DNA of 64,000 nucleotides from Brevundimonas sp. 357. GTDB taxonomy: Bacteria > Pseudomonadota > Alphaproteobacteria > Caulobacterales > Caulobacteraceae. The DNA lies in assembly GCF_003938605.1 (NCBI RefSeq), contig NZ_RHWX01000013.1:54661-118660 (forward strand), given 5' to 3'. Positions 27,152 through 35,608 of the stretch are shown here, piece by piece. How positions within the stretch are numbered: the stretch's first letter is position 1; the number at the start of each line of letters is the position of its first letter. The position numbers and the translations under genes were made by a program. The notes beneath the pieces are model-generated. The model had not been told where the DNA came from and did no database searches. It saw nothing but the letters and a program-made list of their open reading frames with translations.

Positions 27152-27682
27152 ATGCGGATCGTCTTCCTCTACGGCCCCGTCGGCGCGGGCAAGCTGACCG
27201 TCGGCCGCGAACTGGCGCGCCTGACCGGCCTGCCGCTGTTCCACAACCACTTCGTCGTCGACGCCGTCGGCGCCGTGTTCGACTTCGGCTCCGAGCCCTT
27301 CATCCGCTTGCGCGAAGCCTTCTGGCTCCAGACCTTCGCCGAGGCGGCCCGCGCCGGGCGCTCGCTCATCTTCACCTTCGCGCCCGAGGCCACGGTGGAC
27401 CCCGGTTTCCCCGCGCGCGTCCAGGCGGCCGTCGAACCGTTCGGCGGCGTCGTCACCTTCATCGCCCTGGCCGTCTCGCCCGAGGAACAGGAACGCCGGA
27501 TCGTCCAGCCCAGCCGCGCCGCCTTCGGCAAGCTCCAGTCGGTCGATCTGCTGCGCCGCCTCCGCGCCGAGTTCGACGCCAGTCTGGCCGCCATGCCGCC
27601 CGCCGACCTGACCATCGACACCGAGGCCTGCTCACCGCCCCAGGCCGCCGAGCGCATCGCCGCCCACCTGGCCGACCGATAG
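27152..27682 (+). CDS. P-loop NTPase, small-molecule/nucleotide kinase-like
   Basis: A 176-residue cytosolic protein. The Walker A motif GPVGAGKLT lies at residues 8-16, followed by 'LTGLPLFHNHFVVDAV', a shikimate/adenylate-kinase-like substrate helix. A mid-protein 'LIFTFAPEAT' strand could hold the Walker B function, and 'SPEEQERRIVQPSR' has the Arg-rich lid pattern. Proteins of this type are often annotated AAA or gluconate/cytidylate-kinase-like; the substrate is unknown. It ends five bases before the convergent end of the prohead protease gene and is an insertion relative to the standard GTA order. Confidence 0.8.
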   Translation: MRIVFLYGPVGAGKLTVGRELARLTGLPLFHNHFVVDAVGAVFDFGSEPFIRLREAFWLQTFAEAARAGRSLIFTFAPEATVDPGFPARVQAAVEPFGGVVTFIALAVSPEEQERRIVQPSRAAFGKLQSVDLLRRLRAEFDASLAAMPPADLTIDTEACSPPQAAERIAAHLADR

Positions 27683-27686
27683 GCCG

Positions 27687-28130
27687 TCAGGCGTCAGGCC
27701 CCCGCACCCCGAACCGCGCCCCCGGCAGCATCGGAAACGTCACCAGCGACACCTCCCACAGCTCGACCGCGCTCAGCACCCTCAAGCGCCCCTCGCGCCG
27801 CGCCTTCATCGCCCGAAAGCCGATCGACAACCCGTCCAGCGCCCCGGCCCGCGTCAGGACGGCGGCGTAGCGGGCCTCGGCGGACCAGTCCTCGATCCGC
27901 CCCTCGACCCACAGGCCGCGCTCGTCCTCGACCATCCGGTCCCAGACGCCGACCACGGCGCGGCTCTCATGCTGATGCAGCATCCGCACCCCGCCCGCGC
28001 CGGTCTTGGCCAGGCTCTCGGCGAAAACGCCGCGCGCCGTCACGTCCCCGTTCAGGTCCGCCACGCCCCACAGGGAGGCGTAGCCGGCGATAGCCAGCCC
28101 CGCCCTTGTCCGGCTTGTCGCCGCCATCAT
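27687..28130 (-). CDS. GTA prohead protease, HK97 family (gp4-type)
   Basis: 147 residues. 'AGYASLWGVADLNGDVTARGVFAESL' and 'MLHQHESRAVVGVWDRMVEDERGLWVEGRI' carry the catalytic His of the HK97 U35 protease family, and 'GALDGLSIGFRAMKARREG' carries the catalytic Ser. It trims the scaffold from the capsid subunits during head maturation. Starts at ATG 28130, overlapping the stop of the upstream small gene (ATGA) with GGAGGAG before it. Confidence 0.92.
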   Translation of the reverse strand: MMAATSRTRAGLAIAGYASLWGVADLNGDVTARGVFAESLAKTGAGGVRMLHQHESRAVVGVWDRMVEDERGLWVEGRIEDWSAEARYAAVLTRAGALDGLSIGFRAMKARREGRLRVLSAVELWEVSLVTFPMLPGARFGVRGPDA

Positions 28131-28354
28131 TTCTCCTCCAAACGCCGCTCGATCCGCTCGACCGCCGCGCGCGTCGCTTCGCCCTGGGCCTCCAGCCGCG
28201 CCAATCGCTCGGCGACCAGCCTCTGCTCGCCCACGCGCTGCTCCAGCGTCGCGATCCGCGCCGCCGCCCCGCCTGCCCAAACCAGGCCCCCGATAGTCTG
28301 CACCAGCAAGGCCGCGATCAGGGCGACGGGCATCTTCTTCATCGCCTCCATCAC
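28127..28354 (-). CDS. GTA small membrane protein (gp3.5-type)
   Basis: 75 residues: a single membrane helix (about residues 8-32, 'MPVALIAALLVQTIGGLVWAGGAA') followed by a charged coiled coil (33-75). A protein of this layout is present at the same place in other alphaproteobacterial GTA clusters, between portal and protease. Its role is not established. The GTG at 28354 overlaps the portal stop (GTGA); an ATG at 28351 is equally possible. Confidence 0.8.
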   Translation of the reverse strand: MMEAMKKMPVALIAALLVQTIGGLVWAGGAAARIATLEQRVGEQRLVAERLARLEAQGEATRAAVERIERRLEEK

Positions 28355-29517
28355 GCCTCCACCCCGGCCATCCGGCGCCGTTCCTCGTCAGTCAGGAAGC
28401 TCGCGGCATTCAGCCGCGCCCACAGCGCGTCCCGTTCGACCTGCAACGCCGGAACCGCATCCAGATCCGGCTCGACCCGGCAATCGACGAAGCGGCTCCC
28501 CAGCCACCCCGTCATCGCCCCCGCCGCCTTCCGCACCAGCGGGATCACTGTCCCGCGCCAGAAGGCCGCGTTCGCCTCGCGATAGTTGGCGTAGGTCGCA
28601 TCCCCGGGAATCCCCAGCAGCTGCGGCGGCACGCCGAACGCCAGGGCGATCTCCCGCGCCGCCGCGTGCTTGCCGGCGATGAAGTCCATGTCGTGCGGCG
28701 TCAGGCTCATCGGCTTCCAGTCCAACCCGCCTTCCAGCAACAACGGCCGCCCGGCGTTGCGCGCCCCGGCATGGGCCTCGCCCAGCTCCGCCTTCAGCGC
28801 CTCGAACTGATCCGCCGTCAGCCGCTCCCCGTCCTTGGCGCCATAGACCAGCGCCCCCGACGGCCGCGCCGCATTGTCCAGCAGCGCCTTGTTCCAGGCC
28901 CCCGACGCATTGTGCACGTCGATGGCGAAGGCCGCCGCCTCCAGCGGTGAAAACCCGTAATGATCGTCCGTCGGGTGAAACAGCTTCAGGTGCATGACCG
29001 GCGACCAGCCGTCGCCATGCCGCCCGATCCGCACCGCGCGCCCGCCGACCGCATACTCATAGGCTTCCGGCCAGCCCGCCCGTCCCGGAACCACCTTCAC
29101 CCGATCCGGCCTCAGCGCCCACAGCTCGTCCGGCGCCCCGTCGCCGTCGGCGTCGCCGGTCGCCTCGACATAGGCGTTGCCCGCCGTCTGCAGCGCGCCG
29201 TACAGCGCCTCCATCAACTCCCCGCCCGACTGATCGGGATTGGGCTTGGCCAACAACCGCGCCAGCGGATGGTCCGCCGTCCGCACGCCCCCGACCATCA
29301 CCATCAAGGGCGTCGAGGCCGCCGCCTCCGCGATCATCCGCACACAGCGATAGGCCACGGCGTTCTTGCCGAATCCCTCGTCCGCCAGATGGGCGTAGTC
29401 GCGCGGCGTCCACCGCGCCCGGCCCGCCCCAGTCAAGGCGATCAGCGGCCCCGTGCGGCTATCCTTGATCTCGGGCGCAGAAACACGCCGCCGACCGAAC
29501 GGTCGTCGCCAATCCAT
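28351..29517 (-). CDS. GTA portal protein, HK97 family (gp3-type)
   Basis: 388 residues from the ATG at 29517, which has GGAG six bases upstream; a start at 29529 would add four. 'YAHLADEGFGKNAVAYRCVRMIAEAAASTPLMVMVGG' and 'GNAYVEATGDADGDGAPDELWALRPDRVKVVPG' match HK97-type portals, and 'GVPPQLLGIPGDATYANYREANAAFWRGTVIPL' is the diagnostic C-terminal block. The dodecameric portal is the DNA entry channel. A strong terminator sits 55 bases upstream on the same strand, so portal expression would need a promoter in that gap or read-through. Confidence 0.94.
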   Translation of the reverse strand: MDWRRPFGRRRVSAPEIKDSRTGPLIALTGAGRARWTPRDYAHLADEGFGKNAVAYRCVRMIAEAAASTPLMVMVGGVRTADHPLARLLAKPNPDQSGGELMEALYGALQTAGNAYVEATGDADGDGAPDELWALRPDRVKVVPGRAGWPEAYEYAVGGRAVRIGRHGDGWSPVMHLKLFHPTDDHYGFSPLEAAAFAIDVHNASGAWNKALLDNAARPSGALVYGAKDGERLTADQFEALKAELGEAHAGARNAGRPLLLEGGLDWKPMSLTPHDMDFIAGKHAAAREIALAFGVPPQLLGIPGDATYANYREANAAFWRGTVIPLVRKAAGAMTGWLGSRFVDCRVEPDLDAVPALQVERDALWARLNAASFLTDEERRRMAGVEA

Positions 29518-29571
29518 ATGGTTCTCCATCAAGAGCTCGACCTCTCAGCAACGGAGGGAGCGCATTCGCTA

Positions 29572-29603
29572 TAGAAAAAGGCGCACCAAATCAGGTGCGC
29601 CTT
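29572..29603 (-). terminator. strong intrinsic terminator upstream of portal gene
   Basis: AAGGCGCACC and GGTGCGCCTT form a perfect 10-bp stem with a 6-base loop. On the minus strand the stem is followed by TTTTTCTA, a textbook rho-independent terminator. It follows the low-G+C cassette (30533-29633) and precedes the portal gene, so it would stop transcripts coming from the terminase genes. Confidence 0.92.
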
Positions 29604-29632
29604 CCTTAAGTTCAGCTGTATTTTCAGATGGG

Positions 29633-30175
29633 CTACGCCAGCGCACAGCCATTAAAACCACCCGAAAGATCGATAGCGGCAGTATTAGCTCTATCCACCG
29701 AAATATTCTTATCGCCGCGCCGCCCAGATGCCGAAAAAAATACGTTCAGCACAGTCAGGTAAACTCTGGACAATATAGGATCAGAGGCTGCACTAGCGGC
29801 AAGACCATTCACAACAAAGACAGCAAAAAGCTCCTGCTTATCCTTAGGCATAGATTCCAAATCAAAGGCCAAAATTCTGGATCTTTCGCTAACAATTGGC
29901 CTCGACGCCTTCAGTCTTCCGCCCAATATATGTAGGGCCAGCTGACGAGCATGTGTAGGGGCTCCAGCATTTCTTGAAAAAGAGGCTACAAAATCGATGA
30001 CGCTTTCAGGTGTCGCATCATCGCTAATCAAGCGCTGTGCCGCACGGTAATAGTTATCAAGAAATTCAGATGAGGCTTGCAAATCGCGATGGTGGCACCG
30101 CGCCCAAGTGAGCATGATCCACGTCACGGCGAAGGCGCAAACCGCTGTGGCGGCGAGAGGCGCAAATGATTGCAT
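29633..30175 (-). CDS. membrane-anchored hypothetical protein in low-G+C cassette
   Basis: A 180-residue protein with an N-terminal signal anchor (about residues 5-25, 'APLAATAVCAFAVTWIMLTW') and a soluble helical domain ('SEFLDNYYRAAQRLISDDATPESVIDFVASFSRNAG'). No family is recognised. The base composition is visibly lower in G+C than the neighbouring GTA genes and codons such as CTA, TTA, AAA and GAT are frequent, suggesting a different origin. A GGAGAA site seven bases before the ATG supports translation. A terminator follows it directly. Confidence 0.75.
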   Translation of the reverse strand: MQSFAPLAATAVCAFAVTWIMLTWARCHHRDLQASSEFLDNYYRAAQRLISDDATPESVIDFVASFSRNAGAPTHARQLALHILGGRLKASRPIVSERSRILAFDLESMPKDKQELFAVFVVNGLAASAASDPILSRVYLTVLNVFFSASGRRGDKNISVDRANTAAIDLSGGFNGCALA

Positions 30176-30248
30176 TACACTTCTCCCTGATCGTAACGAC
30201 GTTCTGCAGCATCTGACATTGCCACCGCATTAACAAGAATCCAATGGG

Positions 30249-30533
30249 TCATCTGGTTCCGCCCTGCCCCGTGCCGCTGCCTTTTTGCTGCCTTTGGCGA
30301 CGCTGGCCTACGCTGTTAGCGATCTTTCGCTCCATCTCTTTGCGCTTGTGCGTGACGCGACGCTGCTCAGCAACAGCAGCAGAAACAGCCGATATAATGG
30401 CCGGCGAGCGCCAAGCTAGGATTCCAACCAGCAGCCAAAGCGGCCCAAGGCGAACTAGCACATTCAGCCAGGCGCTAAAATTCTCGCCGAGTTCAAGTTC
30501 CAAAGCTGCCAAATCCCCCAAGATTCGCAGCAA
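30249..30533 (-). CDS. small membrane hypothetical protein in low-G+C cassette
   Basis: About 94 residues from a TTG at 30533, with one membrane helix ('VLVRLGPLWLLVGILAWR', about residues 25-43) and a basic tail ('THKRKEMERKIANSV', then Gln/Gly-rich). No family recognised. No ATG is available near the start, and the frame is open further upstream into the end of the terminase gene, so the true start (or whether this is a gene remnant) is uncertain. It shares the lower G+C content and strand of the gene that follows. Confidence 0.5.
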   Translation of the reverse strand: MLRILGDLAALELELGENFSAWLNVLVRLGPLWLLVGILAWRSPAIISAVSAAVAEQRRVTHKRKEMERKIANSVGQRRQRQQKGSGTGQGGTR

Positions 30534-30582
30534 CTTAGCTAATAGAACAGCATTACCGCAATAGCGACGCTTTACGCCATCG

Positions 30583-31905
30583 TCACAACGCCCGCAACCT
30601 CGGCTGCGTCTTCCCGGCCAGCAGCAGATGTGTCAGCGCCCAGACCAGCGCATCCGCCCGATCCGGGCTCTGGCTCCCCGGCGTCTCGCTCCCCAGCGCC
30701 ATCATCTCTTCCTCCAGCGCCGGAAACGCGCCGCAGTGGACCACCCGCCCCTGCTCATACAAGGCCGCCACCGGCTCCGCCCGCGCCTTCTTCGACCGGC
30801 TGGCGTGGACCAGCCTCACCTGCGCCGGACAGTCCGCCTGCCCCAGCAGGGTGCGCACCATCTCCCCGCCCTGATTGGCCTCGGCCAGCACCAGGTCAGC
30901 CTCGAACTCCCGCGCCGTCTCGGCCACGCGCCGCGCCCAGCCCGCAGGCGACAGCCCCCGCGCCGAGCGATCCGCCAGCACATAGCCCGTCTTATCTTTG
31001 CGCCCCGCGACCACGATCCCACAGGCGTCGCCGTGGGCGCTGGCGGGCGGATCGACCGCCACCACCACCCGCTCGAACTTCGCCGGTCGGCTTCCCCGCG
31101 CCCGCGCCAGATCCTCGGCCCGAAACAGGGCGCCGTCGGCTTCGACCACCAGCCCCTCCATCTCCTGCGCCTCCAGCCGCGTCCCGGCGTAGAGCGCCTG
31201 CAGATGCCCGAGAAACCCCGGCGCCAGATTGTCCGCATTGTTCTTGGTCGCCAGCCGCGCCTTCACCACCCCCGGCTCGGCCAGCAACCGCCTCAGCGCC
31301 GGGATCGGACGCGGCGTCGTCGTGATCGCCAGCTTGGGATCCGCCCCCAGCCGCAGCCCGAACCTCAGGTTCGACAGCGTCGCCTCGATGTTCCTCCAGG
31401 CGCAGAATTCATCCGCCCAGGCCGCATGAAACTGCGGCCCCCTCAGACTGTCCGGGTCTTCCGCCGAAAACGCATAGGCCGCCGCGCCCGAGGGCCAGAC
31501 CAGTCTGCGCCGCCCCGCCTCCCAGCGCGGCCGGTTGTCGCCCGGCGCCTGGGCCTTCAGCCCCGACGGCCCCTCGACCATCACCTCGCGCACGTCGTGC
31601 AGCGCCGGACCCACCAGGGCGAAGGTGCGATCCTCCGTCTTGGCCAGTTCATTCATCCAGAACCCGCCCGCGAAGGTCTTGCCCGACCCGCGCCCGCCCA
31701 GCAGCACCCAGGTCCGCCAATCCGTGTCAGGCGGCGGCCAGACCTGATCGTCGTTCAGCCTCGGCGTCGCCTTCAGCAGCCGCAGCAACTCCTCGCGCGT
31801 CGCCCGTTCCAGCCGCTGCTGCGCCAAACCCCTTGCGCTCGGCGACCCCGAGAAGATGATCGAGACGAGACTGCAGCTCTGCCCGCACGGCCCGTTCTTC
31901 GTCAT
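30583..31905 (-). CDS. GTA large terminase (gp2-type DNA packaging ATPase/nuclease)
   Basis: About 440 residues from the ATG at 31905. The ATPase domain has Walker A GGRGSGKT (preceded by 'PPDTDWRTWVLLGG') and Walker B-catalytic 'HAAWADEFCAW'. The RNase-H-like nuclease domain shows 'VVVAVDPPASAHGDACG', 'LVLAEANQGGEMV' and 'SPDRADALVWAL', the three acidic clusters. It packages DNA into proheads by a headful mechanism. The N terminus overlaps the upstream gene by 179 bases with this start; a GTG at 31917 or a TTG at 31827 are alternatives. The low-G+C cassette follows its stop. Confidence 0.92.
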   Translation of the reverse strand: MTKNGPCGQSCSLVSIIFSGSPSARGLAQQRLERATREELLRLLKATPRLNDDQVWPPPDTDWRTWVLLGGRGSGKTFAGGFWMNELAKTEDRTFALVGPALHDVREVMVEGPSGLKAQAPGDNRPRWEAGRRRLVWPSGAAAYAFSAEDPDSLRGPQFHAAWADEFCAWRNIEATLSNLRFGLRLGADPKLAITTTPRPIPALRRLLAEPGVVKARLATKNNADNLAPGFLGHLQALYAGTRLEAQEMEGLVVEADGALFRAEDLARARGSRPAKFERVVVAVDPPASAHGDACGIVVAGRKDKTGYVLADRSARGLSPAGWARRVAETAREFEADLVLAEANQGGEMVRTLLGQADCPAQVRLVHASRSKKARAEPVAALYEQGRVVHCGAFPALEEEMMALGSETPGSQSPDRADALVWALTHLLLAGKTQPRLRAL

Positions 31906-32182
31906 CGGTGATGTCACGATCGTCTTCGCTCATTCCGTCCTCTTCAGGGTCGCGAGGCTTTCGAGGGGGCGAAGCCGCCAAGGCCGCCACAGCCTTGGCC
32001 GTGCGGGCCAGCACGCCGATGGCGCGCCCCCGCTTCTCGGCCTCGGCCACATCGGTCGGAGGCTCCGCGGCGGCCACCACGGCGATCGCCTCGTCGGTCA
32101 GCTGCATCAGCCGCCCCAGCGCCCCATCCAGCCACTGCGCGACCGCCGCCGCCCGCCCCGCCTCGTCCCCTTTTCCCGCCAT
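31727..32182 (-). CDS. GTA small terminase (gp1-type) candidate
   Basis: 151 residues, acidic and helical: 'AVAQWLDGALGRLMQLTDEAIAVVAAAEPP' then 'AEAEKRGRAIGVLARTAKAVAALAA' and 'ELQSRLDHLLGVAERKG'. Position (first gene, directly before the large terminase), size and helical pattern fit the GTA small terminase. The last ~35 residues are Ala/Gly/Glu-rich and overlap the large terminase in another frame, so the original stop may have been lost by a small frame change. Start ATG is clear. No family signature is strong enough for certainty. Confidence 0.7.
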   Translation of the reverse strand: MAGKGDEAGRAAAVAQWLDGALGRLMQLTDEAIAVVAAAEPPTDVAEAEKRGRAIGVLARTAKAVAALAASPPRKPRDPEEDGMSEDDRDITDDEERAVRAELQSRLDHLLGVAERKGFGAAAAGTGDARGVAAAAEGDAEAERRSGLAAA

Positions 32183-32303
32183 GACCGAACCATAGCGGAC
32201 CAGCGTCCTCAGGCTGACAACCAGCCTCCAGAACGTCGAAAAGCCGGGAATTTACAGGGATCGGCGCCCCCGGCTGCGATAGCCGGGACGAGATGGCCTT
32301 CGC

Positions 32304-34715
32304 CTAGCCCGCCATCGCGGTCGGCCCGTCGCCCGTCAGCCACCGCGTCAAGGCGGCGGCCAGTTCGGCGATCTGGATCGGCTTGGCCAGGTGTCCGTCC
32401 ATGCCCGCCTCCAGGCAGCGCGCCACCTGCTCAGCCTGGACGTTGGCGGTCAGGGCCAGGATCGGCGTCCGGCGCCCCGTGCCCGCCTGCATCCGGCGGA
32501 TCTCGCGCGTGGCCCTCAGCCCGTCCATGACCGGCATGTGCACGTCCATCAGCACCAGGTCATAGGCGCCCGAATGCACGGCGTGGACCGCCTCAGCCCC
32601 GTCGGCCACGGCGTCGATCTCCAGCCCCAGATTGCGCAGGATGGCGCTGACCAGTTCGCGGTTGGCGGCCGCGTCGTCGGCCATCAGCACCCGACCGCGG
32701 ATCGCAGGGTCCGCCGCCTGTCCCTGGCGCGTCTCGACCGTTTCATCCTCGGCCTCGGCCACGGCCAGCGGCGCCTCGAACCAGAAGGTCGAGCCCTGCC
32801 CCGGGGTGCTGTCCACCCCAATCCGCCCGTCCATCAGCTCGACCAGACGGCGTGAAATCGCCAGACCCAGCCCCGTCCCGCCATAGACCCGCGTCGTCGA
32901 GGCGTCGGCCTGGGTGAAGCGGTGGAACAGCTCATCGACCTTTTCGGCCGGAATACCGATGCCGGTGTCGCTGACCGTCGCACGCATACGCCACAGACCG
33001 TTCTCGTCGAACCGCCCGTCCAGCGTCAGCGTCACCTCGCCCCGCGCCGTGAACTTCACCGCATTGGACAGGAAGTTCAGCATCACCTGGCGCAGCCGCC
33101 CCTTGTCGCCGGTCAGGCGCGCGGGCGTATCGGCGGCCACCACCACGCGCAGGGTCAGCCCCTTGAGCGAGCACTGGCTTTCGATGATGGCGGCGGCGCC
33201 GTCCACCAGGGCCCGCGTGTCGAACGGCTCGGGGTCCATCTCGATCGCGTCGGCTTCCAGCTTGGAATAGTCGAGGATGTCGTTGATGACGCCCAGCAGG
33301 GCCTCCGACGCCGTGGCGATACGCTCGACATAGATGCGCTCTTCCGGCGGCAGATGCTCCGACCCCTGCAACAGGCCGGAGAAGCCGATCACGCTGGTCA
33401 ACGGCGTCCGCAGCTCATGGCTCATATTGGCCAGGAATTCGCTCTTGGCCTGAACCGCCGCCTCGGCGGTCTCCTTGGCTTCCAGCACCTCCGCCTCCAG
33501 CGCCTTGCGCTGGGTCATGTCGCGGATCACCACCACCACGTCGTCGACATGGCCGTGTTCGTCCCTCAGCGCCTTGAAGGTGCACTCGACCCAGACGGTC
33601 TCGCCATTCTTGTGCACCGCCCGGTGCTCCAGACGGGTCGGCTCGCCGCTCTTCACCGCCTTGCCGATGGCGCCCAGCACCAGGTGCCGGTCCTCGGGGT
33701 GGACATAGTCGGTCGACTGCCCGGTCATCTCTTCAAAGGTCCAGCCCAGAAGCTGCTGGATCGCCGGCGAGATGTATTTGCTCGACCCGTCCATCTTGAC
33801 CCGGGTGATGACGTCGCCGGTGTTCTCGGCCAGCAGGCGATAGCGACGCTCATTGGTCTGGGCCGCCCGCAGCAGGCCCTCGCGCTCGGTCACGTCCTGC
33901 ATGACGCCGAACAGGGCGATCACCCGGCCGGTGGCGTCCTTCTCCGCGGCGCCCTCGGCCGCCACGACGCGCTCGACGCCGTCAGCCCCGACCAGCCTCA
34001 GCTTAAAGGTATAGCCTTCGCCCGTCTTCAACGCCCGCTCGACCAGGCGTTGAATCTCCGCGCGATCGTCTTCGTGATAGTGGCTGAACACGTCCTCCAG
34101 CGTGGGCGAGAAGGCGCCCGGCGCGATCGCATGGATACGGTAGATCTCGTCCGACCAGGTCACGGCCCCGGTCACGACCTCATAGCGCCAGCGCCCGACC
34201 CCGACCATGTCCTCGGCCAGCCGCAGCGTCTCCAGACGCGCCGCCTCCTGGCGCATGGCCTCGGCATGCTCCATCAGCTCGCCCGCCAGCCCGGCCAGCT
34301 CGCGGATCAGCCGCAGCTCCGTCTCGGTCGGCGCCGGACGCGGCTTGACGTCCATCACCCCGATGGCGCCCGCCGCGCGGCCGTCGGCCCCGCGCACCGT
34401 GGCCCCCAGGAAGAAGCGCACGCGCGGCTCTCCGACCACCATGGGGTGATCGCGATAGACCGGATGCTCCAGCGCGTCCTCGACCACCACCACGGCGTCG
34501 ACGCCCATGCCCGCCAGGGTGTGGCTGACGCTGCTCATGCGCGGGATGCTGGTCTCGTCCAGGCCTACGCCGGACAGGAAGACGGCCCGTTCCTCGTCCA
34601 GCACGGTGATCATGGCGTGGGGCGCGCTGAACGCCGCGCAGGCGATCGCCGTCAGCCGATCGAAGGCGTCACGCCCGCCCGCCGCAGATTTCGATTGTGT
34701 CGCGACAATAGCCAT
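32304..34715 (-). CDS. hybrid sensor histidine kinase (GAF-PAS-PAS-HisKA-HATPase-REC)
   Basis: About 803 residues, cytosolic, no membrane helix. Order: GAF (~20-150, '[24 protein letters not shown]'), PAS (~170-285, '[15 protein letters not shown]'), PAS (~290-410, '[28 protein letters not shown]'), dimerisation domain with phospho-His in '[12 protein letters not shown]', ATPase ('[14 protein letters not shown]', '[18 protein letters not shown]', '[16 protein letters not shown]') and a C-terminal receiver with Asp in '[13 protein letters not shown]' and Lys in 'HLAKPI'. GAF/PAS content suggests sensing of a soluble signal, light or redox; no Cys typical of LOV is seen. ATG at 34715 preferred over GTG at 34727. 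Confidence 0.92.
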   Translation of the reverse strand: MAIVATQSKSAAGGRDAFDRLTAIACAAFSAPHAMITVLDEERAVFLSGVGLDETSIPRMSSVSHTLAGMGVDAVVVVEDALEHPVYRDHPMVVGEPRVRFFLGATVRGADGRAAGAIGVMDVKPRPAPTETELRLIRELAGLAGELMEHAEAMRQEAARLETLRLAEDMVGVGRWRYEVVTGAVTWSDEIYRIHAIAPGAFSPTLEDVFSHYHEDDRAEIQRLVERALKTGEGYTFKLRLVGADGVERVVAAEGAAEKDATGRVIALFGVMQDVTEREGLLRAAQTNERRYRLLAENTGDVITRVKMDGSSKYISPAIQQLLGWTFEEMTGQSTDYVHPEDRHLVLGAIGKAVKSGEPTRLEHRAVHKNGETVWVECTFKALRDEHGHVDDVVVVIRDMTQRKALEAEVLEAKETAEAAVQAKSEFLANMSHELRTPLTSVIGFSGLLQGSEHLPPEERIYVERIATASEALLGVINDILDYSKLEADAIEMDPEPFDTRALVDGAAAIIESQCSLKGLTLRVVVAADTPARLTGDKGRLRQVMLNFLSNAVKFTARGEVTLTLDGRFDENGLWRMRATVSDTGIGIPAEKVDELFHRFTQADASTTRVYGGTGLGLAISRRLVELMDGRIGVDSTPGQGSTFWFEAPLAVAEAEDETVETRQGQAADPAIRGRVLMADDAAANRELVSAILRNLGLEIDAVADGAEAVHAVHSGAYDLVLMDVHMPVMDGLRATREIRRMQAGTGRRTPILALTANVQAEQVARCLEAGMDGHLAKPIQIAELAAALTRWLTGDGPTAMAG

Positions 34716-34747
34716 TTTCGCCCCCACCCTGGCCCGCCCCCAACGAA

Positions 34748-35227
34748 TTATTCGTTAGCGACGCCCCGTTCGCCCATCCATTCCGGCGCTTCGAAGTCCA
34801 GCGCGTCCTCCGGCTCCTTCAACGCCAGTTCCGAAATCGTCTGACGCCGCACCGACACCCCGGCCGTGTGCACCGTCTCCGGATCGCCGGACACCAGCGG
34901 ATGCCACCAGGCCAGCGTCCGCCCTTCATCCAGCCGGCGATAGGCGCACGACAGCGGCATCCATTTCAGCCGCTCGATGTTGTCCGGCGTCAGCTGCACG
35001 CAGTCCGGCACCTCGGTCTGACGCTGGGCGTAGTCGGTGCAGGTGCAGCGGTCCGGGTCGAACAGCTTGCAATGGACGTGCGTCGGAATGATCTGGCCCG
35101 TGTCCTCATCCTCAAACCGGATGACGCAGCACAGGCCGCAACCGTCGCACAGGCTCTCCCACTCGGTCGGAGACATCTCCGCCAGGGTCTTGGTTTCCCA
35201 GAAAGGCTTGGGCGACGTGGAATTCAT
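34748..35227 (-). CDS. UPF0260 (YcgN family) cysteine-cluster protein
   Basis: 159 residues. '[22 protein letters not shown]' and '[24 protein letters not shown]' are the conserved Cys clusters (CxxCGxCC and later CxC/C) of the YcgN/YkgJ group, expected to bind zinc or an Fe-S centre; '[14 protein letters not shown]'-like text (here '[22 protein letters not shown]') is also diagnostic. Function is not established. It lies between a hybrid kinase and an SMR pump, all on the minus strand but with gaps, so not clearly one operon. Confidence 0.9.
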   Translation of the reverse strand: MNSTSPKPFWETKTLAEMSPTEWESLCDGCGLCCVIRFEDEDTGQIIPTHVHCKLFDPDRCTCTDYAQRQTEVPDCVQLTPDNIERLKWMPLSCAYRRLDEGRTLAWWHPLVSGDPETVHTAGVSVRRQTISELALKEPEDALDFEAPEWMGERGVANE

Positions 35228-35269
35228 GGGCGCGCCCTATACGCCCCAAATCCCCGTCTGTCGCGGCTT

Positions 35270-35608
35270 TCAGTGAGTCACGCTCTTGGAGAAGACGTTG
35301 ATCACCACCACCCCGCCGATGATCAGCGCCAGGCCGACGATCGCCGGAACGTCCAGCTTCTGCTTGAACAGGAACAGGCCGATCACCGAGATCAGCACCA
35401 CCCCCAGCCCGCTCCAGATGGCGTAGGCCAGCCCCACCGGCATCTGCTTCAGCGCCAGGGTCAGCAGATAGAAGGCGACGCCGTAACACACCGCCAGCCC
35501 CGCCGTCGGCCAGGGTCTGGTGAACTGCTGCGACTGCTGCAACAGGGTCGTGCCCATCACTTCAAAGCCGATCGCCCCCAGCAGGGCCAGCCAGGTCGTC
35601 GGGTTCAT
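35270..35608 (-). CDS. small multidrug resistance (SMR) transporter, EmrE-like
   Basis: 112 residues with four membrane helices. The essential membrane carboxylate is Glu16 in 'GFEVMGTTLL', and 'YAIWSGLGVVLISVIGLFLFKQ' matches helix 3 of SMR proteins. They exchange protons for quaternary ammonium compounds, dyes or guanidinium as antiparallel dimers. The upstream TetR gene overlaps by four bases (ATGA), so repressor and pump form one operon with a likely inducible, self-regulated promoter. Confidence 0.93.
   Translation of the reverse strand: MNPTTWLALLGAIGFEVMGTTLLQQSQQFTRPWPTAGLAVCYGVAFYLLTLALKQMPVGLAYAIWSGLGVVLISVIGLFLFKQKLDVPAIVGLALIIGGVVVINVFSKSVTH

Larger units (their letters stand above)
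16083..32182 (-). mobile_element. gene transfer agent structural cluster (RcGTA-type, gp1-gp15), interrupted
   Basis: Every structural gene of the Rhodobacter-type GTA cluster can be assigned in canonical order on the minus strand: terminase small and large, portal, gp3.5-like, protease, capsid, gp6-gp8 connectors, gp9 tail tube, gp10 and its small chaperone, gp11 tape measure, gp12, gp13, gp14, gp15. Most genes overlap by four bases (ATGA/GTGA). GTAs are phage-derived particles that package random host DNA. There is no integrase, repressor, replication or lysis gene here; GTA lysis and regulators are normally encoded elsewhere. Three gene insertions and three composite repeats break the run, all described separately. 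Whether the locus still makes particles cannot be decided from sequence. Confidence 0.9.

Noticed and set aside
30244..30564. Plus-strand frame in the low-G+C cassette
   Set aside because: Less protein-like than the minus-strand frame there (Ser/Arg-rich, no helix pattern), no ribosome site, and opposite to the neighbouring cassette gene.
16083..32182. Interpretation as an ordinary integrated prophage
   Set aside because: No integrase, attachment-site repeats, repressor, replication or lysis genes; gene order and families match GTAs precisely.
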